The notes under the pieces were generated by a model. It was not told where the DNA came from. It saw nothing but the letters and a program-made list of their open reading frames with translations, and did no database searches. From the NCBI GenBank assembly GCA_023266355.1, contig JAHFQM010000002.1:1-64000 (forward strand): DNA of 64,000 bases, given 5' to 3'. Origin of the DNA: Aquabacterium sp. (GTDB lineage: Bacteria; Pseudomonadota; Gammaproteobacteria; Burkholderiales; Burkholderiaceae_C). A program made the translations under genes and the position numbers. Each line of letters begins with the position of its first letter. The first letter of the stretch is position 1. Shown one piece after another: positions 42,071 to 52,147 of the stretch.

Positions 42071-42841
42071 ATGAGCACTGAACCTCAAGCAAGTCCCCAC
42101 GCCAGCACACAAGGGCAGATCGCACTGGTCACCGGCGCCAGCCGCGGCATCGGTCGCGCCATCGCCGTGGCCCTGGCCCAGCGCGGCTTCAAGGTCATTG
42201 GCACGGCCACCAGCGAAGCCGGTGCGCAGGGCATTTCCGAAGGCCTGTCGGCCTACGCAGGCAGCAAGGGCATCGTGCTGAACGTCACCGATGCCGCAGC
42301 CTCTGACGCCGCCATCGACGCCATCGTCAAGGAGCACGGCGCGCTGCATGTGCTGGTCAACAACGCCGGCATCACCCGTGACAACCTGTCCATGCGCATG
42401 AAGGACGAGGACTGGGACGCCGTCATCGACACCAACCTCAAGTCGGTGTTCCGCCTGAGCCGCGCCGTCATGCGCCCCATGATGAAGCAACGCCACGGCC
42501 GCATCATCAACATCACCTCGGTGGTGGGTGCCAGTGGCAACCCGGGCCAGGCCAACTACGCGGCCGCCAAGGCCGGTGTGGCCGGCATGACCCGTGCCCT
42601 GGCGCGCGAACTGGGCAGCCGCAACGTCACCGTCAATTGCGTGGCGCCCGGTTTCATCGACACCGACATGACCAAGGCCCTGTCGGAAGAACAACAGGCC
42701 ACGCTCAAGGCGCAGATCCCGCTGGGACGCCTGGGCAAGCCCGAGGACATCGCGGAGGCTGTGGCCTTTCTGGCCTCTCCGCAAGCCGCTTACATCACTG
42801 GCGTGGAATTGCACGTCAATGGCGGCATGTTCATGAACTGA
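42071..42841 (+). CDS. fabG: 3-oxoacyl-ACP reductase FabG
   Basis: A 256-residue short-chain dehydrogenase. The NADPH site is VTGASRGIGRAIAVAL, NNAGITRDNL follows, and the catalytic tetrad is in INITSVVGASGNPGQANYAAAKAG (Ser, Tyr, Lys). ITGVELHVNGGMFMN is the FabG C-terminus. It reduces beta-ketoacyl-ACP in each elongation round. A possible weak terminator follows before acpP. Confidence 0.97.
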   Translation: MSTEPQASPHASTQGQIALVTGASRGIGRAIAVALAQRGFKVIGTATSEAGAQGISEGLSAYAGSKGIVLNVTDAAASDAAIDAIVKEHGALHVLVNNAGITRDNLSMRMKDEDWDAVIDTNLKSVFRLSRAVMRPMMKQRHGRIINITSVVGASGNPGQANYAAAKAGVAGMTRALARELGSRNVTVNCVAPGFIDTDMTKALSEEQQATLKAQIPLGRLGKPEDIAEAVAFLASPQAAYITGVELHVNGGMFMN

Positions 42842-42843
42842 GT

Positions 42844-42873
42844 TTGAGATCTTGCAGGGGAATCTCAATTTCG
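42844..42873 (+). terminator. Weak hairpin between fabG and acpP
   Basis: TTGAGAT / ATCTCAA (42844-42850 with 42862-42868), 11-base loop, followed by TTTCGTTT. The stem is AT-rich and the T-tract short, so it is more likely a partial terminator or attenuator than a full stop. Confidence 0.3.
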
Positions 42874-42946
42874 TTTGGCAGTCAGCATAATGACACGCTG
42901 AACCAGTAAAATCCCCGGTTTGTTTGCAACCCCTCCTGGAGGAGTC

Positions 42947-43186
42947 ATGAGCGATATCGAAGCACGCGTCAAGAAGATCATTGCAGAGCAACTCGGTGTT
43001 GCCGAGTCTGAAGTCAGCCCCGAAAAGGCATTTGTGGCCGACCTGGGTGCCGACTCCCTGGACACCGTTGAGCTGGTGATGGCCCTCGAAGACGAGTTCG
43101 GCATCGAGATCCCCGACGAAGAGGCTGAAAAGATCACCACGGTGCAGCTGGCGATCGACTACGCCAAGGCCCACACCAAGGCCTGA
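42947..43186 (+). CDS. acpP: Acyl carrier protein AcpP
   Basis: A 79-residue acidic [21 protein letters not shown] at the N-terminus and the attachment site [23 protein letters not shown] with the phosphopantetheine Ser are canonical. A strong ribosome binding site (CTGGAGGAG) sits just before the ATG and explains high expression. It should be activated by the AcpS at 55792. Confidence 0.99.
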   Translation: MSDIEARVKKIIAEQLGVAESEVSPEKAFVADLGADSLDTVELVMALEDEFGIEIPDEEAEKITTVQLAIDYAKAHTKA

Positions 43187-43203
43187 TCCCACTGCGCAAT
43201 GCT

Positions 43204-43228
43204 CAAGGCCCTTCGGGGCCTTGTTTGC
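43204..43228 (+). terminator. Hairpin between acpP and fabF
   Basis: CAAGGCCC-TTCG-GGGCCTTG (43204-43223), an eight-base perfect stem with a UUCG tetraloop, followed by TTTG. The T-tract is short. It probably trims fabF expression relative to acpP or protects the acpP mRNA 3' end. Confidence 0.6.
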
Positions 43229-43258
43229 ATGGAACTCCAATTTTTTGCATAGGCAAGC

Positions 43259-44503
43259 ATGACCCGTCGTCGCGTCGTCATCACAGGCCTGGGGCTGGTC
43301 ACGCCTCTGGGCAACCACGTTCAGGACTCCTGGGACAACCTCGTCGCAGGCCGCACTGGCATCCAGACCATCACGAAATTCGACGCCTCGTCGTTCGCCT
43401 GCCAGTTCGCAGGCGAAGTCAAGGGCTTCAACATCGAGGATTACATCCCCGCCAAAGAAGCCCGGCACATGGACACTTTCATCCATTACGGGCTGGCCGC
43501 GAGCATGCAGGCCATCCGCGATGCAGGCTTGCCCACGGGCGAGGCCCTGGCCCCTGAACTGGCAGACCGCATCGGTGTGCTGGTGGGCTCGGGCATCGGT
43601 GGCCTGCCCATGATCGAGCAGACCCACAAGGACTACACCGAGCGCGGCCCCCGCCGCATCTCGCCTTTCTTCGTGCCGGCATCGATCATCAACATGATCT
43701 CGGGCCACGTCTCGATCTACCACGGCTTCCGCGGCCCCAACCTGGGCGTCGTCACGGCCTGCACCACCGGCTTGCATGCCATCGGTCTGGCTGCGCGCCT
43801 GATCGAGGGCGGTGACGCCGACATCATGGTGGCCGGCGGTGCCGAAGCCACCGTGTCGCCGCTGGGTGTGGGCGGTTTTGCCGCCTCCCGCGCGCTGTCC
43901 ACCCGCAACGACGATCCGGCCACGGCCTCGCGTCCGTTCGACAAGGACCGCGACGGCTTCGTGCTGGGCGAAGGTGCGGGCGTCATGGTGCTGGAGTCGC
44001 TGGAAAGCGCCCAGGCCCGCGGCGCCAAGATCTACGCCGAAGTCGTCGGCTTCGGCATGAGTGGCGACGCCCACCACATGACCGCGCCCGACGTCGATGG
44101 CCCCAAGCGCTCGATGCTCAACGCCCTGCGCAATGCGGGCCTGAACACCGACGAGGTCCAGTACCTCAATGCGCACGGCACGTCCACACCGCTGGGCGAT
44201 GCCAACGAGACCAACGCCATCAAACTGGCCTTTGGCGACGATGCCAAGAAGCTGGTGGTGAACTCGACCAAGTCCATGACCGGCCACTTGTTGGGCGGCG
44301 CGGGCGGCATCGAGTCGGTCTTCACGGTGCTGGCCATCCACAACCAGATCTCGCCGCCCACCATCAACATCTTCAACCAGGACCCTGCTTGCGACCTGGA
44401 CTACTGCGCCAACACGGCGCGCGAGATGAAGATCGATGCAGCGCTGAAGAACAACTTCGGCTTCGGCGGGACCAACGGCTCGCTGGTGTTCAAGCGCTTC
44501 TGA
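43259..44503 (+). CDS. fabF: 3-oxoacyl-ACP synthase II FabF
   Basis: A 414-residue KAS II. The Cys is in VVTACTTGLHAIGLAARLI, the two His in NAHGTSTPLGDANETNAIK and STKSMTGHLLGGAGG, and NNFGFGGTNGSLVFKRF closes the fold. It elongates acyl-ACP and is needed for cis-unsaturated fatty acid control. There is no ribosome binding site that is obvious; GGCAAGC precedes the ATG. Confidence 0.97.
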   Translation: MTRRRVVITGLGLVTPLGNHVQDSWDNLVAGRTGIQTITKFDASSFACQFAGEVKGFNIEDYIPAKEARHMDTFIHYGLAASMQAIRDAGLPTGEALAPELADRIGVLVGSGIGGLPMIEQTHKDYTERGPRRISPFFVPASIINMISGHVSIYHGFRGPNLGVVTACTTGLHAIGLAARLIEGGDADIMVAGGAEATVSPLGVGGFAASRALSTRNDDPATASRPFDKDRDGFVLGEGAGVMVLESLESAQARGAKIYAEVVGFGMSGDAHHMTAPDVDGPKRSMLNALRNAGLNTDEVQYLNAHGTSTPLGDANETNAIKLAFGDDAKKLVVNSTKSMTGHLLGGAGGIESVFTVLAIHNQISPPTINIFNQDPACDLDYCANTAREMKIDAALKNNFGFGGTNGSLVFKRF

Positions 44504-44541
44504 GTGACTTGAGCGGGTCAGGCGGCTGAGGGGCTCTGCAC

Positions 44542-45069
44542 ATGTCCAGCACCTCGGTCCGCCAGGCCACGCAAAAGCCCGCGCAACAAGCCTTGCGTGC
44601 GGCTTTCCTCGCGCCGGCAACGCGGACGGCACAGTGGCATCTGCCCATGGGGGCTGCGGCCGTTCCGCTCGTGCGGCGTGGTGCTCAGGCGCTGATGCTC
44701 CTCAGTGGCTTGATGGCCTGGGTCTGGGCCCTGGCTGCGGCAGCCGCCATCTGGCCCGTGGCCTTGGCGCTGGGCTGGACCTGGCACCTCGTGCGCTTGT
44801 GGCGCGCCTGGCGTGCGCCCTCACAAGCTTTGCGGCTGTGCTGGCAGGCGGCACCTGCGAGCGCCTGGCAGGTGGCCGAGTGGGGCGATGGGGCTGTCCA
44901 TGTGCGCACCCTGTGGGACGGTCAAGCGGCCTTGCTCCTGCACCTGCGGGCTGCCGAAGGCCGCCGACAGGCTTGGTTGTGGGTCCGGGACGATGGCGGT
45001 CGTGACATCCACCGTTTGCGCACCCTGCTGGGCGTGCCACCAGCTGGGCCTCAGTCGCCCGTGGCATGA
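44542..45069 (+). CDS. Small membrane protein of unknown function (YgfX-like layout)
   Basis: A 175-residue protein. A hydrophobic region at about 47-78 (ALMLLSGLMAWVWALAAAAAIWPVALALGWTW) probably forms two short helices. A soluble C-terminal part with several Trp follows (VAEWGDGAVHVRTLWDGQAALLLHL, RQAWLWVRDDGGRDIHRLRTLL). The 'membrane hairpin plus ...DIHRLRTLL' ending recalls YgfX/CptA proteins, and a small protein of this kind often lies between fabF and rpoE in Burkholderiales. I do not recognise it firmly. Confidence 0.55.
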   Translation: MSSTSVRQATQKPAQQALRAAFLAPATRTAQWHLPMGAAAVPLVRRGAQALMLLSGLMAWVWALAAAAAIWPVALALGWTWHLVRLWRAWRAPSQALRLCWQAAPASAWQVAEWGDGAVHVRTLWDGQAALLLHLRAAEGRRQAWLWVRDDGGRDIHRLRTLLGVPPAGPQSPVA

Positions 45070-45147
45070 TCTGGCCTGAATTGCCAAACATTGCACAGGG
45101 CCGCAGCCAATGTCACCGTTTTACCGCCTCCGCAGGGAGCCGTCGTG

Positions 45148-45891
45148 ATGCCGCAGGATCAGGGCGATGACCCTGGCACGCAGCGTCCCGCGCTGTCTCC
45201 GGCACCTGGCGTGGGTGTGCCGCTGACGGGGCAGGATGCGGTGGGCGGCGTGCCTGACCCGCGCCAGCCTGTCTTGGGCGAGCCGCTGGTGGACGTGGAT
45301 GCCGAACTGGTGGCCCGCGTGCAGCGCGGCGACCAGCGCGCCTTCGAGATGCTGGTGGTCAAGTACCAGCGCCGCATCGAGCGCCTGATCGCGCGCATGA
45401 TCCGTGACGTTGACCTGGTCGAAGACATTGCCCAGGAAACCTTCATCCGCGCCTACCGCGCCTTGCCGGGTTTCCGTGGCGAAAGCGCTTTCTACACCTG
45501 GCTCTACCGCATCGCGGTCAACACGGCCAAGAAGGCGATGATCGGGCTCCGGCGTGACCCGCTGCTGACGGAAGCGGCGATGGGCGGCGGCGGTGACGAC
45601 GATGACGACAACCCGGCCGTGGACCGCGATCTCACCGACGGTGAAACACCGGAATCGACCCTGGCGAGCCGCCAGATCGCCGAGACCGTCAATGCCGCGG
45701 TGGCTGCGCTGTCGGAGGACCTGCGCCAAGCCATCACCCTGCGGGAAATCGAAGGCCTGAGTTACGAGGAAATCGCCGAGATGATGGATTGCCCCATCGG
45801 CACGGTGCGTTCGCGCATTTACCGCGCCCGGGAAGCCATCGCGACGCGCTTGCGCCCCTTGCTGGACACCCGCGAGGGCGAGCGCTGGTGA
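45148..45891 (+). CDS. rpoE: RNA polymerase sigma-E factor (ECF family)
   Basis: A 247-residue ECF sigma factor. Region 2 is QRAFEMLVVKYQRRIERLIARMIRDVDLVEDIAQETFIRAYRALPGFRGESAFYTWLYRIAVNTAKK, and region 4 is LREIEGLSYEEIAEMMDCPIGTVRSRIYRAREAI. An acidic insert (GGGGDDDDDNPAVDRD) separates them. The N-terminus has a 45-residue Pro/Gly-rich extension beyond typical RpoE. The ATG at 45148 has AGGGAG 8 bases upstream. Followed by the anti-sigma gene and mucD, it should drive the envelope stress response. Confidence 0.94.
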   Translation: MPQDQGDDPGTQRPALSPAPGVGVPLTGQDAVGGVPDPRQPVLGEPLVDVDAELVARVQRGDQRAFEMLVVKYQRRIERLIARMIRDVDLVEDIAQETFIRAYRALPGFRGESAFYTWLYRIAVNTAKKAMIGLRRDPLLTEAAMGGGGDDDDDNPAVDRDLTDGETPESTLASRQIAETVNAAVAALSEDLRQAITLREIEGLSYEEIAEMMDCPIGTVRSRIYRAREAIATRLRPLLDTREGERW

Positions 45892-46001
45892 TTTTCCGCG
45901 GGCCGTGCACATCGGTGGAACTTTTGCCCGCTGGCCCGGTCCATGAAGGGCGATGCCATGGCGCTGCCCGTGGCCAACTTCAGTGACAGGAGTGTTGACG
46001 C

Positions 46002-46715
46002 ATGTCTGAGATTCTTTCGGCCCTGAGCGACGGCCAGGCCACCCCGGAAGAAGCCGCCCGTGCGAGTGCGGCTTGGCGGGACGATCCTCAGGCGCGTGCC
46101 TCCTGGCACCGCTACCAGCTCATCGGCGATGCCTTGCGCTCGCCCGAATTGCTGCAGGCCAGCGGGGGCGCTGCCTTCCTGCAGGGCTTCCGTGCGCGCT
46201 TGGCGCAAGAGCCGGTGGTGCTCGCGCCGCAAGCCGCGCATGCTGTGCGCACCGAGCCACAAAACCTTGCGTCAGCTTTGCAGGTGACGCAACTCAAGCG
46301 CCGTCCCTGGGCAGGGCCTGCGGCCGTGGCTGCCAGCTTCGTGTTGCTGGTCGGCTTGATGGCCTCGAACTTGTCGGGCGTGGGCGAGGGCGGCGCACTG
46401 CGCCCCGACACGCTGGCGGCCGCGCAGAGCCCGGCCTGGCAGGTTCAGGATGCCCGCGTCGGCAACAGCCTGGTGGTGTCGTCTTTCAACGCGCCGACCA
46501 ACGTGCCGAACAGCACGACAACTGGCACCCGCCTGCAGGCCGCCCAGTCCATGGGGGCCTCGTTCGACAGCACCGATCAGACCGAGGGCGTCCTGATCCG
46601 TGACCCCCGCGTCGAGCCCCTGCTCAGCCTGCAGCGCCCCATGGTCATCGACCCGCCCGCAGCGACGTTCGCCGAGCCCGGCTTGTCGCGCACGGTGGTT
46701 TACACCGCGCCCTGA
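46002..46715 (+). CDS. rseA: Anti-sigma-E factor RseA family
   Basis: A 237-residue protein. The N-terminal anti-sigma domain MSEILSALSDGQATPEEAARASAAWRDDPQARASWHRYQLIGDALRS is the RseA motif, followed by one membrane helix (WAGPAAVAASFVLLVGLMASNL, about 102-123) and a periplasmic tail. It should hold RpoE at the membrane until proteolysis by DegS/RseP-type proteases. The expected partner gene rseB, which normally follows, is absent. Confidence 0.9.
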   Translation: MSEILSALSDGQATPEEAARASAAWRDDPQARASWHRYQLIGDALRSPELLQASGGAAFLQGFRARLAQEPVVLAPQAAHAVRTEPQNLASALQVTQLKRRPWAGPAAVAASFVLLVGLMASNLSGVGEGGALRPDTLAAAQSPAWQVQDARVGNSLVVSSFNAPTNVPNSTTTGTRLQAAQSMGASFDSTDQTEGVLIRDPRVEPLLSLQRPMVIDPPAATFAEPGLSRTVVYTAP

Positions 46716-46870
46716 CGGGCCCCCTGCGCCGTCCCTTGAAATTCGGGTGCCTGGCACCCATCTCCGCCGCGGTGGGGCTGTTGGCCTGCCGCGGCGTTGT
46801 CGTCTCAGGTGACGGTGGCGATGGGCCTGGCGTGTTTACCGAGTTTTACCCGCGCAGGTTCCTGGGCGAT

Positions 46871-46899
46871 TGAACTCTCGCCCGAAGATGCGGCTCAGA
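46871..46899 (+). promoter_or_regulatory. Candidate sigma-E promoter upstream of mucD
   Basis: TGAACTC (46871-46877), a 17-base spacer and TCAGA (46895-46899) resemble the ECF sigma-E consensus (GGAACTT, TCTGA/TCAAA). It lies in the 290-base gap after rseA and about 107 bases before the mucD ATG. Confidence 0.45.
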
Positions 46900-47005
46900 C
46901 ACCCCGTCGCCAAAAGCACAAGCATATGAGGATGCTGTCGTCGTGTTTTCATTGCGCTTGCTGCAACATCCCCGTTTTGACCTTGTCACTTCGCCAAAGA
47001 GGTTC

Positions 47006-48592
47006 ATGCACATGTCGTCTCCCGTGACTGCCGCTTCCACGCCGTCTGTCATCCGTCGCACCCTGGTGGTGGGCGCCGTGGTGTCTGCCGTCGGGCTGGT
47101 GCTCAGTTCCAGCCTGTTCCCCCATGCCTCGCAAGCCCAGCAGCCCGCTGCGGCCTTGATGGCGCCTGCGTCGCCGCCTCCGGCCAACGCGGCCGCGCCG
47201 GTCATCGTCAAGGGCCTGCCAGATTTCACCGAGCTGGTCGAGAAGGTCGGCCCGTCCGTGGTCAGCATCCGCACCACGCAGCGTGTGGCGGAGGAGGGCG
47301 GCGATGGCGACGAGGCCGACGCCCAGATGCGCGAGTTCTTCAAGCGCTTTTTCGGCGTGCCCATGCCCGACCAGCGCCGCGGCACGCCCGGTGCCCCGAA
47401 CAACACGCCCAACACTCCCAAGCGTGGCGCCGAGCAAGGCGAAGAGCGCCCGCGTGGCGTGGGCTCCGGCTTCATCCTCAGCCCCGATGGCTACGTGATG
47501 ACCAACGCCCACGTGGTCGATGGTGCCGACGAGGTCTATGTCAACCTGACCGACAAGCGCGAGTTCAAGGCCAAGGTGGTCGGCGCTGACAAGCGCACCG
47601 ACGTGGCCGTGCTCAAGATCGACGCCAAGCAGCTGCCGGCCGTGGCCGTGGGTGAGGTGAGCCGCGTGAAGGTGGGCGAGTGGGTCATGGCCATTGGCAC
47701 GCCCTTCGGCCTGGAAAACACCGTGACCGCCGGCATCGTGAGCGCCAAGGCGCGCGACACGGGCGAGGAAATCCGCTTCATCCAGACCGACGTGGCCGTC
47801 AACCCCGGCAACTCGGGCGGTCCGCTGATCAACATGCGCGGCGAGGTCGTGGGCATCAACTCGCAAATCCTCAGCCGCTCGGGTGGTTTCATGGGCATCT
47901 CGCTGTCCATCCCCATCGACGATGCCATGAAGGTGGCCGACCAGCTGCGCTCGGGTGGCAAGGTCGTCCGCGGCCGCATCGGGGTGTCGATCGCGCCGGT
48001 CTCCAAGGACGTGGCCGAGTCCATCGGGCTGGGCAAGGCGCAGGGCGCGCTGGTGCAGGCCGTCGAGCCGGGCACCCCGGCCGACAAGGCGGGCGTCGAA
48101 GCCGGCGACATCATCACCAAGTTCAATGGCCAGACCATCGACAAGGCGCCCGACCTGCCTCGCCTGGTGGCCGCCACCAAGCCGGGCACCAAGAGCACGC
48201 TGCAGGTTTTCCGACGGGGCGCTTACAAAGAGCTGACCGTGACCGTGGGTGAGATGGACTCCCCGAAGGCCAAGGCCGAAGCGGGCAAGGAAGAAGCCGC
48301 GCCGCGCATGGCATCCGCCGCCGCGCTGGGGCTGAGCGTGTCTGACCTGAGCGCGGACCAGAAGCGCGAACTGCGCCAGAACGGTGGCGTGCTGGTGAGC
48401 GAGGCCCAGGGCCCAGCCGCGCGCGCGGGCCTGCGTGCGGGCGACATCATCCTCTCGGTGGCGAACGTGCAGATCGGCTCCGCCAAGGAGTTCGAAGCCG
48501 TGCTCGCCAAGCTGGAGAAGGGCCGTGCCGTCAACGTGCTGGTGCGCCGCGGCGAGTGGGCGCAGTACGCCGTGATCCGCCCTGGCAAGTGA
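47006..48592 (+). CDS. mucD: DegP/MucD-family periplasmic serine protease
   Basis: A 528-residue Do-like protease. A signal-like helix (LVVGAVVSAVGLVLSSSLFPHASQAQ) precedes the trypsin-fold domain with VMTNAHVVDGAD (His), KRTDVAVLKID (Asp) and QTDVAVNPGNSGGPLINMRGEVVGIN (Ser in GNSGG). Two PDZ domains follow, at about 320-415 (GVSIAPVSKDVAESIGLGKAQGALVQAVEPGTPADKAGVEAGDIITKFNG) and about 440-525. It degrades misfolded envelope proteins. The ATG at 47006 follows AGAGG; an in-frame GTG at 46943 lies after the candidate sigma-E promoter. Position after rpoE-rseA supports the MucD name. Confidence 0.94.
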   Translation: MHMSSPVTAASTPSVIRRTLVVGAVVSAVGLVLSSSLFPHASQAQQPAAALMAPASPPPANAAAPVIVKGLPDFTELVEKVGPSVVSIRTTQRVAEEGGDGDEADAQMREFFKRFFGVPMPDQRRGTPGAPNNTPNTPKRGAEQGEERPRGVGSGFILSPDGYVMTNAHVVDGADEVYVNLTDKREFKAKVVGADKRTDVAVLKIDAKQLPAVAVGEVSRVKVGEWVMAIGTPFGLENTVTAGIVSAKARDTGEEIRFIQTDVAVNPGNSGGPLINMRGEVVGINSQILSRSGGFMGISLSIPIDDAMKVADQLRSGGKVVRGRIGVSIAPVSKDVAESIGLGKAQGALVQAVEPGTPADKAGVEAGDIITKFNGQTIDKAPDLPRLVAATKPGTKSTLQVFRRGAYKELTVTVGEMDSPKAKAEAGKEEAAPRMASAAALGLSVSDLSADQKRELRQNGGVLVSEAQGPAARAGLRAGDIILSVANVQIGSAKEFEAVLAKLEKGRAVNVLVRRGEWAQYAVIRPGK

Positions 48593-48885
48593 GCCCCGGG
48601 GCAATCCCGAGCAATCTGAGGGGTTGTTGGGTGCGTTCGACAAGCCTTCGCCCACGCCGCACGCTGTTGATAACTCGGCCCGGGCGGCGAAAGCACCCGG
48701 GAACGCGGCTACAATCGCCGCTCTTGCTGCCTCTCGCGGGATGCGCTCCTGCGGCACGACGCCCGCCAAAGTTGCCCACATGGGCCTGTTGAAATGCTGT
48801 GGATAAGTCGTGTGGAGGTGGCGCAACGACCCCTTTGATCACCCGTGATCAGCCTGTCTTGAGGGCTCCTTCTGTACAATGGAGG
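48593..48885. promoter_or_regulatory. Gene-free region between mucD and lepA
   Basis: Contains a DnaA-box match TGTGGATAA (48798-48806), reverse of TTATCCACA, and a one-mismatch copy TGTTGATAA (48665-48673). It also has a TACAATCGCC decamer (48710-48719), a 16-bp palindrome TGATCACCCGTGATCA (48836-48851) and a -10 box TACAAT (48875-48880). The palindrome sits about 43 bases before the predicted start of the lepA leader RNA, where an activator would bind; the -35 is poor, which fits. The two DnaA boxes alone do not make an origin. Confidence 0.45.
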
Positions 48886-48952
48886 TCCAACAAGCAGTTG
48901 CCATACGTTTTTGTTGGAAGGCGCGTCACTCCTTTTGACGTGCCTTTTTTTT
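48886..48952 (+). ncRNA. Candidate two-hairpin leader/sRNA ending in a terminator at the lepA start codon
   Basis: Hairpin 1 is TCCAACAA (48886-48893) with TTGTTGGA (48911-48918), an eight-base perfect stem. Hairpin 2 is AGGCGCGTCA with TGACGTGCCT (48919-48928, 48936-48945), a ten-base stem with one G-U, then eight T (48945-48952) ending at the lepA ATG at 48953. A -10 box TACAAT at 48875-48880 predicts a start at the first base of hairpin 1. The two stems use all but 24 bases of the RNA. Confidence 0.6.
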
Positions 48953-50761
<1,809 letters not shown>

Positions 50762-50776
50762 CACCCTGGAAGATTG

Positions 50777-51748
50777 ATGAGTCTGATCACTGGTTTGTTC
50801 TACGCGGTCCTGGCCGTGTACCTGGGAGGCTGGTACACCGGTCGATGGCACGGCAACTTCTCGTTGTTGCTCTTTGTCATGTCGGTGATCACGCTGGGTT
50901 ACTGGCTGGCCGAGCGCTACAAGTTCCGCCCGGCGCGTGAAGCCGCTGCGGCGCAACTGGTGCAGCAGGACCAGGCGCGCCGTGCGACGCTGGCCATGCA
51001 GGGCATCAACGAGGTGGACGGCAATGTGGCCGCCGCGCGCGACAAGCTGCTGATGCAGCCCTGGTGGCTGGACTGGACCGCGGGCCTGTTCCCGGTGATT
51101 TGCGCGGTCTTCCTGATGCGCTCCTTCCTGTTCGAGCCCTTCAAGATCCCCTCGGGTTCGATGATCCCGACGCTGCTGGTGGGCGACCTCATCCTGGTCA
51201 ACAAATTCCACTACGGCATCCGCTTGCCCGTGATCAACAAGAAGATCATCGACAACAACGACCCGCAGCGGGGCGATGTGATGGTGTTCCGCTACCCGGT
51301 CAATCCGGACCTGGACTACATCAAGCGCGTGGTCGGCTTGCCGGGCGACACGGTGGCCTACCTCAACAAGCGCCTGACCATCAACGGCACGCCGATCGAG
51401 CAGACGCCGCTGGCCGAGTACTACGACGCCGACAGCCTGCGCTATTCCTTCCAGTTCAGCGAGCAGCTGATGGGCCGTGAGCACCGCATCCTGGTGGACA
51501 AGGACCGCCCGCCTTTCGTGCCGCCGCAGGCCGTGGAAGACTTCCCCTTCAAGGAAAACTGCCGCTACAGTGGCGAAGGCGTGGTCTGCAAGGTGCCGCC
51601 CGGCCATTACTTCGTGATGGGCGACAACCGCGACAATTCGCAGGATTCGCGCTTCTGGGGCTTTGTGCCTGACCGCAACCTGGTCGGCAAGGCCTTTGTC
51701 ATCTGGATGAATTTCGGCGACATCAAGCGCTTTGGCACCTTCCACTGA
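50777..51748 (+). CDS. lepB: Signal peptidase I
   Basis: A 323-residue LepB. One N-terminal helix (LITGLFYAVLAVYLGGWYT) and a second after a cytoplasmic loop (LFPVICAVFLMRSFLFEPF) precede the catalytic SGSMIPTLLVGD (Ser) and GDVMVFRYPVNPDLDYIKRVVGLPGD (Lys in IKRV). The C-terminal box is YFVMGDNRDNSQDSRFWGFVPDRNLVGKAF. It cleaves signal peptides in the periplasm. The ATG at 50777 is chosen over TTG at 50774, with TGGAAG upstream. Confidence 0.97.
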   Translation: MSLITGLFYAVLAVYLGGWYTGRWHGNFSLLLFVMSVITLGYWLAERYKFRPAREAAAAQLVQQDQARRATLAMQGINEVDGNVAAARDKLLMQPWWLDWTAGLFPVICAVFLMRSFLFEPFKIPSGSMIPTLLVGDLILVNKFHYGIRLPVINKKIIDNNDPQRGDVMVFRYPVNPDLDYIKRVVGLPGDTVAYLNKRLTINGTPIEQTPLAEYYDADSLRYSFQFSEQLMGREHRILVDKDRPPFVPPQAVEDFPFKENCRYSGEGVVCKVPPGHYFVMGDNRDNSQDSRFWGFVPDRNLVGKAFVIWMNFGDIKRFGTFH

Positions 51749-51763
51749 GCCAGGACCGACACG

Positions 51764-52147
51764 ATGAACCTGATGCCACGTCACGCCACCGCACCCGCCC
51801 GTGCTCAGCAGGGCTTCACCCTCATCGGCCTGATTTTCTGGGCGGTCGTCATCTCCATGCTGGCCCTGCTGGTGATGAAGGTGGCGCCGGCGCTGTCGGA
51901 GTTCCGCACCATCCAGAGCATGGTCAACAAGGCGGCCCGCGAGGGCGGCAGCACCGTGCCCGAGATCCGTGCGGCCTATGACCGCTACACCCAGATCGAG
52001 TACGGCGTCGAGGCGATCAAGTCCGGCCGTGACCTGGACGTCGCCAAGGAAGACGACAAGATCGTCATCCGCTTCGCGTACGACAAGGAAATCGCCCTGG
52101 TGGAGCCGGTGTACCTGGTCATCAAGTTCAAGGGTCAGTCGAAGTGA
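51764..52147 (+). CDS. DUF4845 domain protein with pilin-like N-terminus
   Basis: A 127-residue protein. QQGFTLIGLIFWAVVISMLALLVMKVAPALSEFRTIQSMVNKAAREG looks like a type IV pilin N-terminus (GFTL after a positively charged leader), followed by a small soluble DUF4845 domain. The gene lies between lepB and rnc in most Burkholderiales. Whether the prepilin peptidase processes it is unknown. Its stop overlaps the rnc start by 4 bases. Confidence 0.88.
   Translation: MNLMPRHATAPARAQQGFTLIGLIFWAVVISMLALLVMKVAPALSEFRTIQSMVNKAAREGGSTVPEIRAAYDRYTQIEYGVEAIKSGRDLDVAKEDDKIVIRFAYDKEIALVEPVYLVIKFKGQSK

Noticed and set aside
48798..48806. DnaA box as part of a replication origin
   Set aside because: Only one perfect and one degraded box, no AT-rich unwinding element, and no dnaA, dnaN or gyrB nearby.
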